A stretch of 64,000 nt of DNA from Patescibacteria group bacterium (GCA_004322365.1 SCTS01000006.1:62001-126000), one strand, 5' to 3'. Positions 55,371 through 63,635 are shown, numbered from the stretch's first letter. The notes: a model not told the origin generated them from the sequence alone. Numbers and translations: made by a program.

Positions 55371-57701
55371 CTATACACCAGCTGGAGGTTGTTCAGTAGG
55401 TGCAACGGTACCACTTTCGAATGGATTTTCGCCTTTTTCAAGAGCATCTATAACACCTTTTAAGGTTGCATTGTCAGCATTCTTTTCCTGAAGAGCTTTG
55501 AAGATTACAAGGGCTTCTTCCTTCTTACCCAAAAATACATCAGCTTGCCCTAGGAAAAATGACGCATTCGCAAAGTCGGGGGTAATGGCAAGTGCCGCCA
55601 TGAACGAAGCTGCCGCTTTCTCATAGCGCTTTGCCGAAAGCTCCAATAGACCGAGCTGATACTTCAGCGATGAATCTTGAGGAGTAAAGACAATGGCGGC
55701 ATTCACTGCAGCAATGGCATCATCAATCTTCCCCTCGTTCAAAGACAGCTGAGCCAATAGTAGGATCGCTGGCGTGTAATCTGCCTTCTTTGCAAGTGCA
55801 ACGAGAGCAGATGTGCGCGCACCCGCACTGTCATTTTTGAATGCTTTCAAGTTAGCAATGTGATAGTCAACTTCTGGACTACTAGGATTATACTTCCGTG
55901 CTTCTTCGAGAGTTTCAACTGCTTTTTCATAGGCCCCTTCAATCTTCAACGGAACAACGGTCTCATACACTGATGCCCGTGACATCCAGTTACTAAAACG
56001 CGTAGGGTTTGCATTTATGGCCGCAGTACTCGCAGTAACTGCGTCAGAAAGTCCAACTTGAAACGCATCTTGCGCAGCTTTATCTGACCCACCTTTCTGA
56101 ACGATTTCATTCAAGCGTGCAAGAGCTAGAGTGGTTAACATGCGGTAATAACGATCTTGAGGGGAAAGCGCTGCAGCTTGAGTAGCTGAAGCGGTCGCTC
56201 CCGCAAGGTCGCCTGCATTTGAACGCAACACTGTTTTTCCTTCTTGCAATGCACTTGCATACACTTCACCAGCACCGTACAAAGAAACTAACGAAACTAC
56301 GAGAGTTACCGCAACAACTAATACGGATAGAAAGCCGAAACGCGGACTCTCCGAGAAGACAATATTAATTGGGCGTGCAAATGCGGTGCCTTTCAGGGAC
56401 GCAATAAACAACCCGATGAAAAGGAACATAAGTAAGCTCAATCCCGCACTTGGCACATAGAAAATATGCGCAAGCATGAGGAACACTGAAGCAAGAGATG
56501 TCGCAGCAATTAAGAAGTACGATCTATCTTCACCTGCCGGCACTGTGAAAAGTGCACGAGCAGCAGTATACAAGAACCACAAAATGAAGATGAGCCATGC
56601 AAGACCAACTACAATCCCCCCGGTAATAAAGGAGGTCGGGATAGATCCAAAGCCTGCGGCGAAGTCAACATTCCAAAATGGCGTAGCAACAATCTCTGGC
56701 GCACGAGCAACAAGCCATGTTTGAGAGAATGTATTTGGTCCGGAACCTAGAAATGCATTCTTCTCATACACATGCTCTAAAATACCAAGAGTACCTTGCA
56801 TTGAAGGTCTCACTTCCAAAGATTGTACTTGGAAATAGTTCTGTAGATTATTTCCTAATTCGACACCAAAGAAGACAAAGAAAACTGCAATGACCAGCGT
56901 GAGACACGCCGCAATACCGCTTGCACGAAGAGTGTTCCCTAATGCCCTTCCACGATTACGCGTAAAGGTAAGAATAAGCATGACGAACGCCACCCCACCA
57001 AGGATGAGCCACGCGAGAGAAAAATTAGCAATTGCAAGAACAAACAACGCGAGGACGAGAGTTACGGACAGAACAATAAGCGCAAGAGCGGAAAGTGTCA
57101 GCGCTTCCATAGCAAGGAGTATGAGTGATGCAAGAAGTGCTATAAAGAGAGCAAAATCACTCCAACTACCAACAGTGTTTACTGCAGGTGATGTAAATAG
57201 AGCTGGCAAAATTGGACTCTTAAAAAACAATTGTATTGACTGGAATATCAATACAACCCATCCGGCAATCAAGAAGCCAAACAAGACAGAAAAGATTTGC
57301 TTTTCTGATTTTATTACGAGCGCAGTAACAATTGCTAGAATCGCTGCAAGTGCGGCGAAACTAAAGGTGTCCTGATCAAGTTGGTACCCGAAGAATGATA
57401 CGGATGGAACGGGAGAAAAAATTGATGCAATGAGATACGCCGCGGGCACGAGCAGTAGCGCAAACATAAATCGTGACCATGTAAACGACAGCGCACCTTT
57501 CCGGAGTGTCTGTACAGAAAAAAGTAGCCAGAGAACAACGAGAGCCACAAGGACAAGAAACACTTTTGAGAATTGAAATGGGAACGAAGCGTTCGGAATA
57601 AAGAAAACTGGAATTAGAAATGCAAGACCGACGACAATATACCCCGAGAGCTTGCCAAGAATAGACTGAGATTGAGTAACGCTATTTGTAGAATCCTGCA
57701 T
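55371..57701 (-). CDS. O-antigen ligase (Wzy/WaaL)-like protein with TPR domain
   Basis: 776 residues. The N-terminal 460 residues hold about 12-13 membrane helices with the loop FLGSGPNTFSQTWLVARAPEIVATPFWNVDFAAGFG, which is a Wzy_C/O-antigen-ligase signature region. The C-terminal 300 residues are TPR-type repeats (for example DSSLKYQLGLLELSAKRYEKAAASFMAALAITPDF). Fusions of the membrane ligase with TPR arrays occur in bacteria without LPS, where they are thought to act in surface polysaccharide or S-layer glycan assembly. Next to murJ, so the block concerns the envelope. Confidence 0.85.
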   Translation of the reverse strand: MQDSTNSVTQSQSILGKLSGYIVVGLAFLIPVFFIPNASFPFQFSKVFLVLVALVVLWLLFSVQTLRKGALSFTWSRFMFALLLVPAAYLIASIFSPVPSVSFFGYQLDQDTFSFAALAAILAIVTALVIKSEKQIFSVLFGFLIAGWVVLIFQSIQLFFKSPILPALFTSPAVNTVGSWSDFALFIALLASLILLAMEALTLSALALIVLSVTLVLALFVLAIANFSLAWLILGGVAFVMLILTFTRNRGRALGNTLRASGIAACLTLVIAVFFVFFGVELGNNLQNYFQVQSLEVRPSMQGTLGILEHVYEKNAFLGSGPNTFSQTWLVARAPEIVATPFWNVDFAAGFGSIPTSFITGGIVVGLAWLIFILWFLYTAARALFTVPAGEDRSYFLIAATSLASVFLMLAHIFYVPSAGLSLLMFLFIGLFIASLKGTAFARPINIVFSESPRFGFLSVLVVAVTLVVSLVSLYGAGEVYASALQEGKTVLRSNAGDLAGATASATQAAALSPQDRYYRMLTTLALARLNEIVQKGGSDKAAQDAFQVGLSDAVTASTAAINANPTRFSNWMSRASVYETVVPLKIEGAYEKAVETLEEARKYNPSSPEVDYHIANLKAFKNDSAGARTSALVALAKKADYTPAILLLAQLSLNEGKIDDAIAAVNAAIVFTPQDSSLKYQLGLLELSAKRYEKAAASFMAALAITPDFANASFFLGQADVFLGKKEEALVIFKALQEKNADNATLKGVIDALEKGENPFESGTVAPTEQPPAGV

Positions 57702-57820
57702 ACATTCTTTAGATATAACACTAATAATAAATGTGTATCTAAAAAGTGTATCATAAAAAAATTAGAGCTTAGATATAGAGAAAACCCTATTTTCTAGAGC
57801 ACATTTGGATTCAATGAACT

Positions 57821-57856
57821 AGAGAAACACCCCCGGCTTTCACCGAGGGTGTCTCA
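57821..57856 (-). terminator. rnpB terminator
   Basis: On the minus strand GAGACACCCTCGGTG / AGCCGGGGGTGTTTCTC forms a GC-rich stem just past the 3' end of RNase P RNA, followed by a TAGTTC stretch with limited T content. Confidence 0.6.
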
Positions 57857-57864
57857 ATTTTTGA

Positions 57865-58242
57865 CGCATCGCACCGATAAGCCGAATTCTGTATCCAGCC
57901 TCAGTTTTATTTTCATATAACTGGGGCTGGACGGCAACCATTTATCTGGTTCCGACGTTACCGTCGGAATCTAGCGGCACTCCTCGCTTTCGCGAGGCAC
58001 GGCCTTGCACTCTGGTACGCATTTAGCCGTTGCATACTCACCTTACGGTGAATCTCATCCATTGTGATTTTTTCAAACCACAATGGAGCCCTTGGCTTTC
58101 GCCTCCGGCGTTTCTGTTCGCAGCACTCGTTCCTTGCGTCAAGGAAACGTGCGGGCGTTACCCGCTACCATCTCGTTACTACAAAGCAGTAACGATAAGT
58201 GTTCGGACTTTCCTCTCTTGTGAAAGAGCGATTACCTGGTGC
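57865..58242 (-). ncRNA. rnpB: RNase P RNA
   Basis: On the minus strand, the conserved P4 strands are visible: 5' AGAGGAAAGTCCGAACAC near 58218-58200 and ACAGAATTCGGCTTATC near 57892-57876 at the 3' end. The J-region GGGTAACGCCCGC (58166-58154) is also typical of bacterial type A RNase P. The 5' end is placed about 8 nt after a TATAAT box near 58256-58251. Ends are approximate to a few bases. It processes the 5' ends of the tRNAs in this window. Confidence 0.92.
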
Positions 58243-58247
58243 TATTT

Positions 58248-58260
58248 ATATTATACCACG
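58248..58260 (-). promoter_or_regulatory. rnpB promoter -10
   Basis: TATAAT on the minus strand, preceded by GCGTGG, lies just before the predicted start of RNase P RNA. It directly abuts the DUF1761 gene end, so the two could be transcribed in tandem, with the RNA made separately. Confidence 0.6.
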
Positions 58261-58269
58261 CGTTTGATG

Positions 58270-58710
58270 TTAGCGCCACAGTGCGAGTATCAAAGACATC
58301 GCTCCGAATGTTGCAAGTTGATAGCCTGCGTTTATCGCCCAGTATAGCGCTGGCTTCCCTTCCCAAAAAACTGCATGGAGTGATGTCGCTGCGGTAAATC
58401 CAAGCCATGCCCAGAATGCAAACGCGAGGGCTTGAGGTACTGTTGCAACATCAAACAAAATCGCGAAATGTACCAAAACATACGCAGTAATAATCTGACA
58501 AAGAAATCCACCAATAAGACCAAAAGATGCGCGCTTCTTCCTCGCCTCCATTTTTTCAGGAGTCATGCCTGACGCTGCCATCCATTGCCTACCAAAGACA
58601 AGTGGCGAATACCAGATTAATCCTAATACCACTGCGGTAATAGCGGCAGCAAAAAGTGACAAATAATTAATGGTGACATCTTCCATATAAAAAATATTAT
58701 TGCTATTCAA
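58270..58710 (-). CDS. DUF1761 family membrane protein
   Basis: 146 residues from 58710, or 138 from the Met at 58686. Four membrane helices; I-W-Y-S-P-L-V-F-G-R-Q-W near the N-terminus, then MTPEKMEARKKRASFG and WAWLGFTAATSLHAVFWEGK are the DUF1761 signature. Function is unknown. It starts a run of small membrane proteins that resembles stress-response clusters. Confidence 0.8.
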   Translation of the reverse strand: MNSNNIFYMEDVTINYLSLFAAAITAVVLGLIWYSPLVFGRQWMAASGMTPEKMEARKKRASFGLIGGFLCQIITAYVLVHFAILFDVATVPQALAFAFWAWLGFTAATSLHAVFWEGKPALYWAINAGYQLATFGAMSLILALWR

Positions 58711-58745
58711 TACTCAGTATAACCTACACTCGTGTCTCACTACAT

Positions 58746-58997
58746 CTATATCCGTCGCAAGGCTTTAACGATTGCAATAAGTACAACAGCCCCAATAACA
58801 GCAACTACGAAACTACAGAGATTGAAGCCGGTCACTGGTTGTTCACCAAAGAAAGTCATAAGCCAGCCGCCGATGACAGCGCCGATGATACCAACGGCTA
58901 TATTGAGTAATGCACCCTGTTCTGGGTCAGTTTTCATAATAAGAGAGGCAACCCAACCAACTAATGCACCGAAAATAATCCAAAGTATGATTCCCAT
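58746..58997 (-). CDS. GlsB/YeaQ/YmgE family stress-response membrane protein
   Basis: 83 residues, three hydrophobic helices with the family repeat pattern: MGIILWIIFGALVGWVASLI, then NIAVGIIGAVIGGWLMTFFG and FVVAVIGAVVLIAIVK. Known relatives are induced by envelope or general stress. The neighbours DUF1761, YggT and lmo0937-like support such a role. Confidence 0.88.
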   Translation of the reverse strand: MGIILWIIFGALVGWVASLIMKTDPEQGALLNIAVGIIGAVIGGWLMTFFGEQPVTGFNLCSFVVAVIGAVVLIAIVKALRRI

Positions 58998-59032
58998 ATA
59001 CGGTTTTGTTTGTAAAAAATTTAAATAACAAA

Positions 59033-59392
59033 CTACTTACTTTCTTGCTCGTCTAATTTGACCGCAGCCTCAGGAGTAGAAACTGTCTTTCCGATGAGAA
59101 ATAGTTTGATAACACCCACAGCTATAACCCAATAGACCAGCATAGCGAGCAAGGTGGTCCACTCGAAGATACTTCCTTCAACATAGATGACGCGAAACAC
59201 ACTCAAAAATGGAGCCGCAAAGAAGTTGGTTACCCCATAGATGAAACTGGTGAAGCCAGCAGTGGGATTTGCTGCAAGCAACTTCAAAACAAATCGAAAC
59301 AAAAGTAAGACTTCTATAAAGCCGAGAATATACCAAACAACCTGTGTCCCTCGATATAACGGCTTAGTGGTTGGAGAATTAGATGAGTCCAT
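59033..59392 (-). CDS. YggT family membrane protein
   Basis: 119 residues with a YggT-type repeat: VVWYILGFIEVLLLFRFVLKLLAANPT and then GVTNFFAAPFLSVF with a second helix pair. YggT proteins are linked to osmotic tolerance and to cell division sites, with no known biochemical activity. A GTTACTTTTGTAAC palindrome (59451-59464) lies upstream of the start. Confidence 0.85.
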   Translation of the reverse strand: MDSSNSPTTKPLYRGTQVVWYILGFIEVLLLFRFVLKLLAANPTAGFTSFIYGVTNFFAAPFLSVFRVIYVEGSIFEWTTLLAMLVYWVIAVGVIKLFLIGKTVSTPEAAVKLDEQESK

Positions 59393-59487
59393 ATACTTTT
59401 ACTATAGATTTAAAAAAAATAATTACATACTCTAAGTCGTTGTGAAAGGAATATTGTTACAAAAGTAACCACTGCATACACTCAACA

Positions 59488-60060
59488 CTAACCCTTGAGT
59501 TCATCAATTTCTTCTTCCAATCTTTTTATATGAAATTCAAGCTTCTGGGTTCGTGCAAGAAAAGCACCTTCAGTCTGATTCGCATGTTTGGCAAGCGTAT
59601 CAGCAACAGCCATAATTTCTGTAACATCCTCCATTGCTAAAAGAGTGATCGGTGGGCATGGGGCCAAAGTAGTATCTTCTTTACAATAAATCTCACGCGC
59701 ATTTACCATCATGACCTTAGGACCAATGAAAGGAAAATTATGTGCTATTTCATACCCTTTAAAAAATTTATTTTCTGGCAAAATATCTTCAAGAAGTCTA
59801 TGTAGGGCAGGAATATTCCATTGACCATTGCCAAGTCCATAGACAATTTTTCCTTCAGCATCTTTTGCTTCAATTTGAAATGCCTGATAAAAAGGCTCAT
59901 TCGCCACAATCACACGAAAATCCTTACCTAGCACTAAAACCGGCTCTCGTACAATACCTATAATAGTTTTAATGTATCCCCAGCCTTCCTCCCCTACCTG
60001 TTCAACAAACATAGCCCCAGCCTGAAGGCTGCGAGTTAAGTCTTTTGTGTTTGTACTCAT
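59488..60060 (-). CDS. PAS-domain protein with C-terminal coiled coil
   Basis: 190 residues. The PAS core runs GIVREPVLVLGKDFRVIVANEPFYQAFQI to ITLLAMEDVTEI, and a coiled coil (EFHIKRLEEEIDELKG) ends the protein. There is no kinase, receiver or output domain, so this is a stand-alone sensor or adaptor. It faces the ECF sigma-factor gene across the 237-bp region with two repeated boxes. Confidence 0.8.
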   Translation of the reverse strand: MSTNTKDLTRSLQAGAMFVEQVGEEGWGYIKTIIGIVREPVLVLGKDFRVIVANEPFYQAFQIEAKDAEGKIVYGLGNGQWNIPALHRLLEDILPENKFFKGYEIAHNFPFIGPKVMMVNAREIYCKEDTTLAPCPPITLLAMEDVTEIMAVADTLAKHANQTEGAFLARTQKLEFHIKRLEEEIDELKG

Positions 60061-60161
60061 AACAACTAAGCCGTTTATATGAAGTAACTATTGCAAAAAA
60101 GGCGAAGTGAGACACGGGTTCTGATATGTGTATACTTTAGATATATCTCCCTCGGCTTTGC

Positions 60162-60274
60162 CATCTCTTGTAATGCTGGTGTAATAAAAGCTCCGTGCAG
60201 TTACATGAATACCAATGCAAAATATGACTACATTCCCTACAGCGGTCATCTCTTGTAATGCCTATGTAACAAGA
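60162..60274 (+). promoter_or_regulatory. two repeated boxes upstream of the ECF sigma gene
   Basis: CATCTCTTGTAATGC followed by TGTAAT or TGTAAC after 3 nt occurs at 60162-60190 and again at 60247-60274, 85 bp apart. Each has two TGTAAY words 10 nt apart. Position upstream of a sigma-factor gene suggests an autoregulated promoter or an activator site. No other binding sequence is obvious in the 237-bp gap. Confidence 0.6.
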
Positions 60275-60300
60275 CACCCCCTCATTCGTCTCTACTTATG

Positions 60301-60813
60301 ATGACCCCACGACAAAAAAAACAACGACAAGAAATATTGTCTGTGGCGCATCATGATCACGAAAAAGCACTCAACGCCCATGCTTTTTTTAAAGTGCACG
60401 ACCACGCCATTGGCGAGGATTTAGTGCAGGATACCTATATGAAAACATGGAAGTATCTAGTGAAAGGAGGAAAAATCGATACGATGAAAGCATTTCTCTA
60501 TCACATCCTCAATAATCTCATCATCGATGAATACCGAAAACATAAAACAACTTCGCTGGATGCCATTCTTGAAAAGGGTTACGAGCCAAGTGTTGGTAAC
60601 ACCGAACGAATGTTTAATGCGCTCGATGGTAAGGCAGCACTCTTGTTAATTGCAAAACTACCTCCCACCTATCGCAAAGTTATGCGTATGCGATATGTAC
60701 AAGATTTATCGCTTAAGGAAATATCTCTTATTACAGGACAATCAAAAAACACTGTCGCGGTGCAAGTACACAGAGGAGTAGAAAAAATGAAAGAACTGTA
60801 CGGAATTAAATAA
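60301..60813 (+). CDS. ECF-type RNA polymerase sigma factor
   Basis: 170 residues from the Met at 60301 (a second Met immediately upstream at 60298). Region 2 has EDLVQDTYMKTWKYL and the -10-recognition area DEYRKHK. Region 4 has LSLKEISLITGQSKNTVAVQVHRGVEKMKELYG, a helix-turn-helix. No anti-sigma factor with a recognisable motif is adjacent. It may control the small membrane proteins on either side, consistent with a stress role. Confidence 0.88.
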   Translation: MTPRQKKQRQEILSVAHHDHEKALNAHAFFKVHDHAIGEDLVQDTYMKTWKYLVKGGKIDTMKAFLYHILNNLIIDEYRKHKTTSLDAILEKGYEPSVGNTERMFNALDGKAALLLIAKLPPTYRKVMRMRYVQDLSLKEISLITGQSKNTVAVQVHRGVEKMKELYGIK

Positions 60814-60839
60814 ATTATACATATAAAGAAATAAAAAAT

Positions 60840-60971
60840 ATGCTCTGGACACTCATACTCGTCTTAATAATTCTTTGGGTTCTTGGATTTAATTTTAAAG
60901 TTGGAGGTGGCTTAATCCACACACTCCTCGTTATTGCATTGATTTTGGTTATTATTCGACTATTGACCTAA
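60840..60971 (+). CDS. lmo0937-family small membrane protein
   Basis: 43 residues read directly from the sequence: MLWTLILVLIILWVLGFN, then KVGGGLIHTLLVIALILV and a short RLLT end. The two-helix plan with the central V-G-G-G-L-I-H-x-L-L turn is that of lmo0937-type stress peptides. Adjacent to the ECF sigma gene (26 bp), it is a likely member of its operon. Confidence 0.75.
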   Translation: MLWTLILVLIILWVLGFNFKVGGGLIHTLLVIALILVIIRLLT

Positions 60972-60985
60972 GTAGCTACTCGTTC

Positions 60986-61432
60986 ATGAAAAATAAACTA
61001 CTCTATCCGATTGTTCTAGGTACTCTTTTGCTTCTGTCGATTGCTAATATCGTCTTATTCGTTCTTCTGCTACAGGTCAAAAACCAAGTCGCCGATGGGG
61101 CAGGTCAGGCAGCGAGCGCGGTAGAGCAAATGCAGGCGCAGTCTCTCACAGGTCCTTTTACCGTGCAGATTGCAATCGACAAGACCTTTGATATCCCCAT
61201 TAAAGTCAGTATTCCCGTTAAAACTACCGTGACCGTGCCTATCGTGATTCCGGTCACCGGCGAACAGGTCAGCATCACAGTCCCCATAGATACTGTAGTA
61301 CCAATAGATACGACAGTGCATGTGCCCGTCAAGACGTCTCTTCCGGTAAACATTAAAATGAGCGATCTACCTATTGGCGGTATTTTGCAAAATCTCCACG
61401 ATTGGCTAAGCAAACTAGCCTCTAGTCTCTGA
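60986..61432 (+). CDS. membrane-anchored beta-rich repeat protein, unknown
   Basis: 148 residues. One N-terminal transmembrane helix (about 8-30), a short Ala/Gln linker, then a series of short beta strands with a repeating V-P-I-x-x-x-V pattern: DIPIKVSIPVKTTVTVPI, VSITVPIDTVVPIDTTVHVP and SLPVNIKM. Ends in a helix. It is 14 bp after the lmo0937-like gene and would be extracytoplasmic. No family is recognised. Confidence 0.6.
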   Translation: MKNKLLYPIVLGTLLLLSIANIVLFVLLLQVKNQVADGAGQAASAVEQMQAQSLTGPFTVQIAIDKTFDIPIKVSIPVKTTVTVPIVIPVTGEQVSITVPIDTVVPIDTTVHVPVKTSLPVNIKMSDLPIGGILQNLHDWLSKLASSL

Positions 61433-61531
61433 GTACCTGTCTGAGGACATATTAGAAGTGTATCTATCAACTTATTTCCAATAGTAAATATTGCGGGTGG
61501 AGAAATTCAGTCACAGAGAATTTTTTACCAC

Positions 61532-62359
61532 TTAAACGCTCTTGGTTTCCGATTGCAACTTAAATTCGCCTCTATCTAGATGCGCAGAAAATTCACCCAT
61601 GAGGCCCCAAAATGAGCGAGCCTTACCTCGAAGAAATGAAGTCCCTTGCCCTTTCCTCATAAATTTCTCTAAGTCTTTAGATTTGTCTGCATACCTCGAC
61701 TGCAGAAGCATCGGTTTGTTAGCAGAAGATTCGACGACCAATCGAAGAATAATTTCTTCTTCATGTCCAGCAAGTTCGGTTGGTATTCCTTGATTGTCAA
61801 AAAGATTCCTCGCCTCTGTAAGTTGTGCCTCAAATGTGACCTGTGCTGGATCACGAAGTGTACCGGTGCGAAAACGCGTCATAGCAACGTCAGGATTGGT
61901 CTGCCCCTCCTGAAAACGCACTGCCATTAGGTTACACACCTGTGGGCGGATATCACCTTCACGAACAAGCTTCCCCTTTCTCGGGCTTCTATTTAAATAA
62001 TGCTCTGGGTCAACAAACAATAACGTTGCCCCTGTATCATTCCTATCAATAACAAAATAATGAGGGTGTCCTGTACCTTCTTTTGTGTCACCAACGTAGT
62101 CTCGAGTCACATATGTTCCAGGAGGAAGAAGTTGAACTTTTTTCCATAATCTTTTTTGGAAATCTTCGCTATCGCCCAGTGGATTGAAAAGATAGTCCAC
62201 AATAGGAAGCTCAGAAGTATTTGGCGGAATAGACACTTCTATTTTGAGTGGTGGTCGAGTAGTAGCGACTCCGTCAGCTACATCCCACATAACATTCTCA
62301 CGAAGTTTGCGAGCAGTCTCCCCTAACCCACGTCTGCTTATACTCTCAAGAAAACCCAT
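61532..62359 (-). CDS. hypothetical protein
   Basis: 275 residues, soluble. Its recognisable phrases are PPGTYVTRDYVGDTKEGTGHPHYFVIDR and LMAVRFQEGQTNPDVAMTRFRTGTLRD. No membrane segment or nucleotide motif. The gene is downstream of a short stretch resembling a tRNA 3' remnant (62411-62435). I cannot assign a family. The protein-like composition and lack of stops over 276 codons support a real gene. Confidence 0.6.
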   Translation of the reverse strand: MGFLESISRRGLGETARKLRENVMWDVADGVATTRPPLKIEVSIPPNTSELPIVDYLFNPLGDSEDFQKRLWKKVQLLPPGTYVTRDYVGDTKEGTGHPHYFVIDRNDTGATLLFVDPEHYLNRSPRKGKLVREGDIRPQVCNLMAVRFQEGQTNPDVAMTRFRTGTLRDPAQVTFEAQLTEARNLFDNQGIPTELAGHEEEIILRLVVESSANKPMLLQSRYADKSKDLEKFMRKGQGTSFLRGKARSFWGLMGEFSAHLDRGEFKLQSETKSV

Positions 62360-62410
62360 TCAGGAATCATACCATAAAATAGTAAACCAATCTGTCAATT
62401 CCTGAAATAA

Positions 62411-62435
62411 TTGCGGGGGTGGAGATTCGGTTCTC
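62411..62435. repeat. tRNA-Ser T-arm-like remnant
   Basis: TGCGGGGGTGGAGATTCGGT resembles the 3' part of the tRNA-Ser gene at 63252-63271 (complement of T-arm and acceptor), then diverges after GATTCG. It falls in the 98-bp gap between the VKOR and hypothetical genes, on the plus strand. Confidence 0.5.
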
Positions 62436-62457
62436 GTAATTGAGCTCGATGGCTCAC

Positions 62458-62868
62458 TTACACTAAAACAACACAATAAAAAATGACGACGGATGATACG
62501 AAAGATAGAAGGCACCACGCACACCACTGCTTCAGTATCACTTGGACAAATAGTAAATATACACTGAACGCCATCGCGAGAGAGGTGACAAAAGTGAGCC
62601 CTGTACCTATCGGGGCGGTGATAATTTCTGGAATCATTATTGCTGTTCCATATATGAGTGCAAGAAATCCGTAGTAGGAAAGACCAATAATCTCTATGGG
62701 AACACCAAGAACGGATGCATATTTACTATGTATTACGTCCTCGCAATTAAAATGTATCGGACACACAAGTATTTCTTTCCGTGTCTTCTTATGGCGAATG
62801 TACACTGCAACAGCAAGACCACAGAGAGATGCCAGAAAAATTATTCCATTGATGTATTCAAAATGCAT
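62458..62868 (-). CDS. VKOR-like thiol oxidoreductase
   Basis: 136 residues with four membrane helices. It has the VKOR features: an outer Cys pair in VCPIHFNCEDVIHSKYASVLGVPIEIIGLSYYG (C-x5-C, with S and G-V-P) and the CxxC redox pair WCAWC at the end of a helix. It oxidises extracytoplasmic thiols using quinone, forming disulfides (as in paralog E of the VirB2-like array). There is no fused thioredoxin domain, and a DsbA-like partner is not visible. Confidence 0.88.
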   Translation of the reverse strand: MHFEYINGIIFLASLCGLAVAVYIRHKKTRKEILVCPIHFNCEDVIHSKYASVLGVPIEIIGLSYYGFLALIYGTAIMIPEIITAPIGTGLTFVTSLAMAFSVYLLFVQVILKQWCAWCLLSFVSSVVIFYCVVLV

Positions 62869-63252
62869 GTGTCCTATTCTAACTTAGATTTCGCGCCAAC
62901 CATATTTTTGACGGAAATTTGAATTCCGAATTTTGGCGGAGGCGATGATTCATTTGATGCTTCATCACCCTGTTGAGGGTTACTGGCGAGTGCGGAGAGA
63001 TTCGGCTAAGCGCTCGACATTCTGTCCTGGGTTGTCAGACGACGCTCAAATCTCCACCTGCCCACCTATGGCTTGCCTACGGCATAAGCCATTTTCGCTT
63101 TGCGAAACCGGAAGAAACATGAAGCAGTTCATGTTTCTTCCACCTCGCATCACCCTCGCCTGCTGGCTCGGGTCCCGATGCTCACTTCGAATCTCTCCGC
63201 CTTGCGCAACGGCGAACAAAAAAGACGCATACGCGTCTTTTTTGGCCGATTG
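62869..63252. other. intergenic region with tRNA-Ser tail
   Basis: No gene supported in 384 bp. On the minus strand after tRNA-Ser(GGA) comes an intrinsic terminator (AAAAAAGACGC / GCGTCTTTTTT, 63218-63243), then the inverted copy of the tRNA end (63186-63201, 16 bp exact against 63257-63272). Further left are hairpins (AAGAAACATGAA with TTCATGTTTCTT, 63113-63142; GGCTTATGCC near 63080) and a second T-arm-like copy at about 62996-63014. Confidence 0.7.
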
Positions 63253-63337
63253 CGGAGGCGGAGAGATTCGAACTCTCGGTACCTTTCAGTACGCCACCTT
63301 TCCAAGGTGGTGGAATAAACCGCTATCCGACGCCTCC
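63253..63337 (-). tRNA. tRNA-Ser (GGA anticodon)
   Basis: Long-variable-arm tRNA. Acceptor GGAGGCG pairs with CGCCTCC, discriminator G. The anticodon loop TTGGAAA gives GGA in a CCACC/GGTGG stem; T-arm GAGAGTTCGAATCTCTC. CCA is not encoded. Its tail holds an inverted copy of its own 3' end. Confidence 0.95.
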
Positions 63338-63425
63338 CTTGTCCTTTTATATACCACACTGGGAACTTGAACGCAGAATCCTAAGTACTACAAGAGGAAG
63401 TGCTTTGCTAAAAGCACTTGAAAAT

Positions 63426-63635
63426 ATGAAGCCAGATACTATAGAAAAACGACTACTGAAATCAGTACCTGAAGCAACGGGATATTCCTACACACTGCTC
63501 TCAAATCGACAAAAGCGCCGAGATAGATTTTTTATTGAACTGCGTATCGTGCATGAGACAGAATTTGTTTCCCGTGCGCACACGAGGAGCTCTTTCCAAC
63601 ATAGAGAAAATGTCCCACAAATTGCTTTTGTGTAA
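63426..63635 (+). CDS. possible small protein, uncertain
   Basis: 69 residues from the ATG at 63426 (an earlier TTG at 63339 gives 98). Basic, helical first half (MKPDTIEKRLLKSVPEATG), then RRDRFFIELRIVHETEF and a polar end. No recognised family, no ribosome binding site, and no partner. It could be a real accessory gene or a chance open frame next to tRNA-Ser. Confidence 0.3.
   Translation: MKPDTIEKRLLKSVPEATGYSYTLLSNRQKRRDRFFIELRIVHETEFVSRAHTRSSFQHRENVPQIAFV

Noticed and set aside
58030..58347. 105-codon plus-strand frame at the rnpB locus
   Set aside because: It is antisense to RNase P RNA, whose conserved segments are visible on the minus strand.
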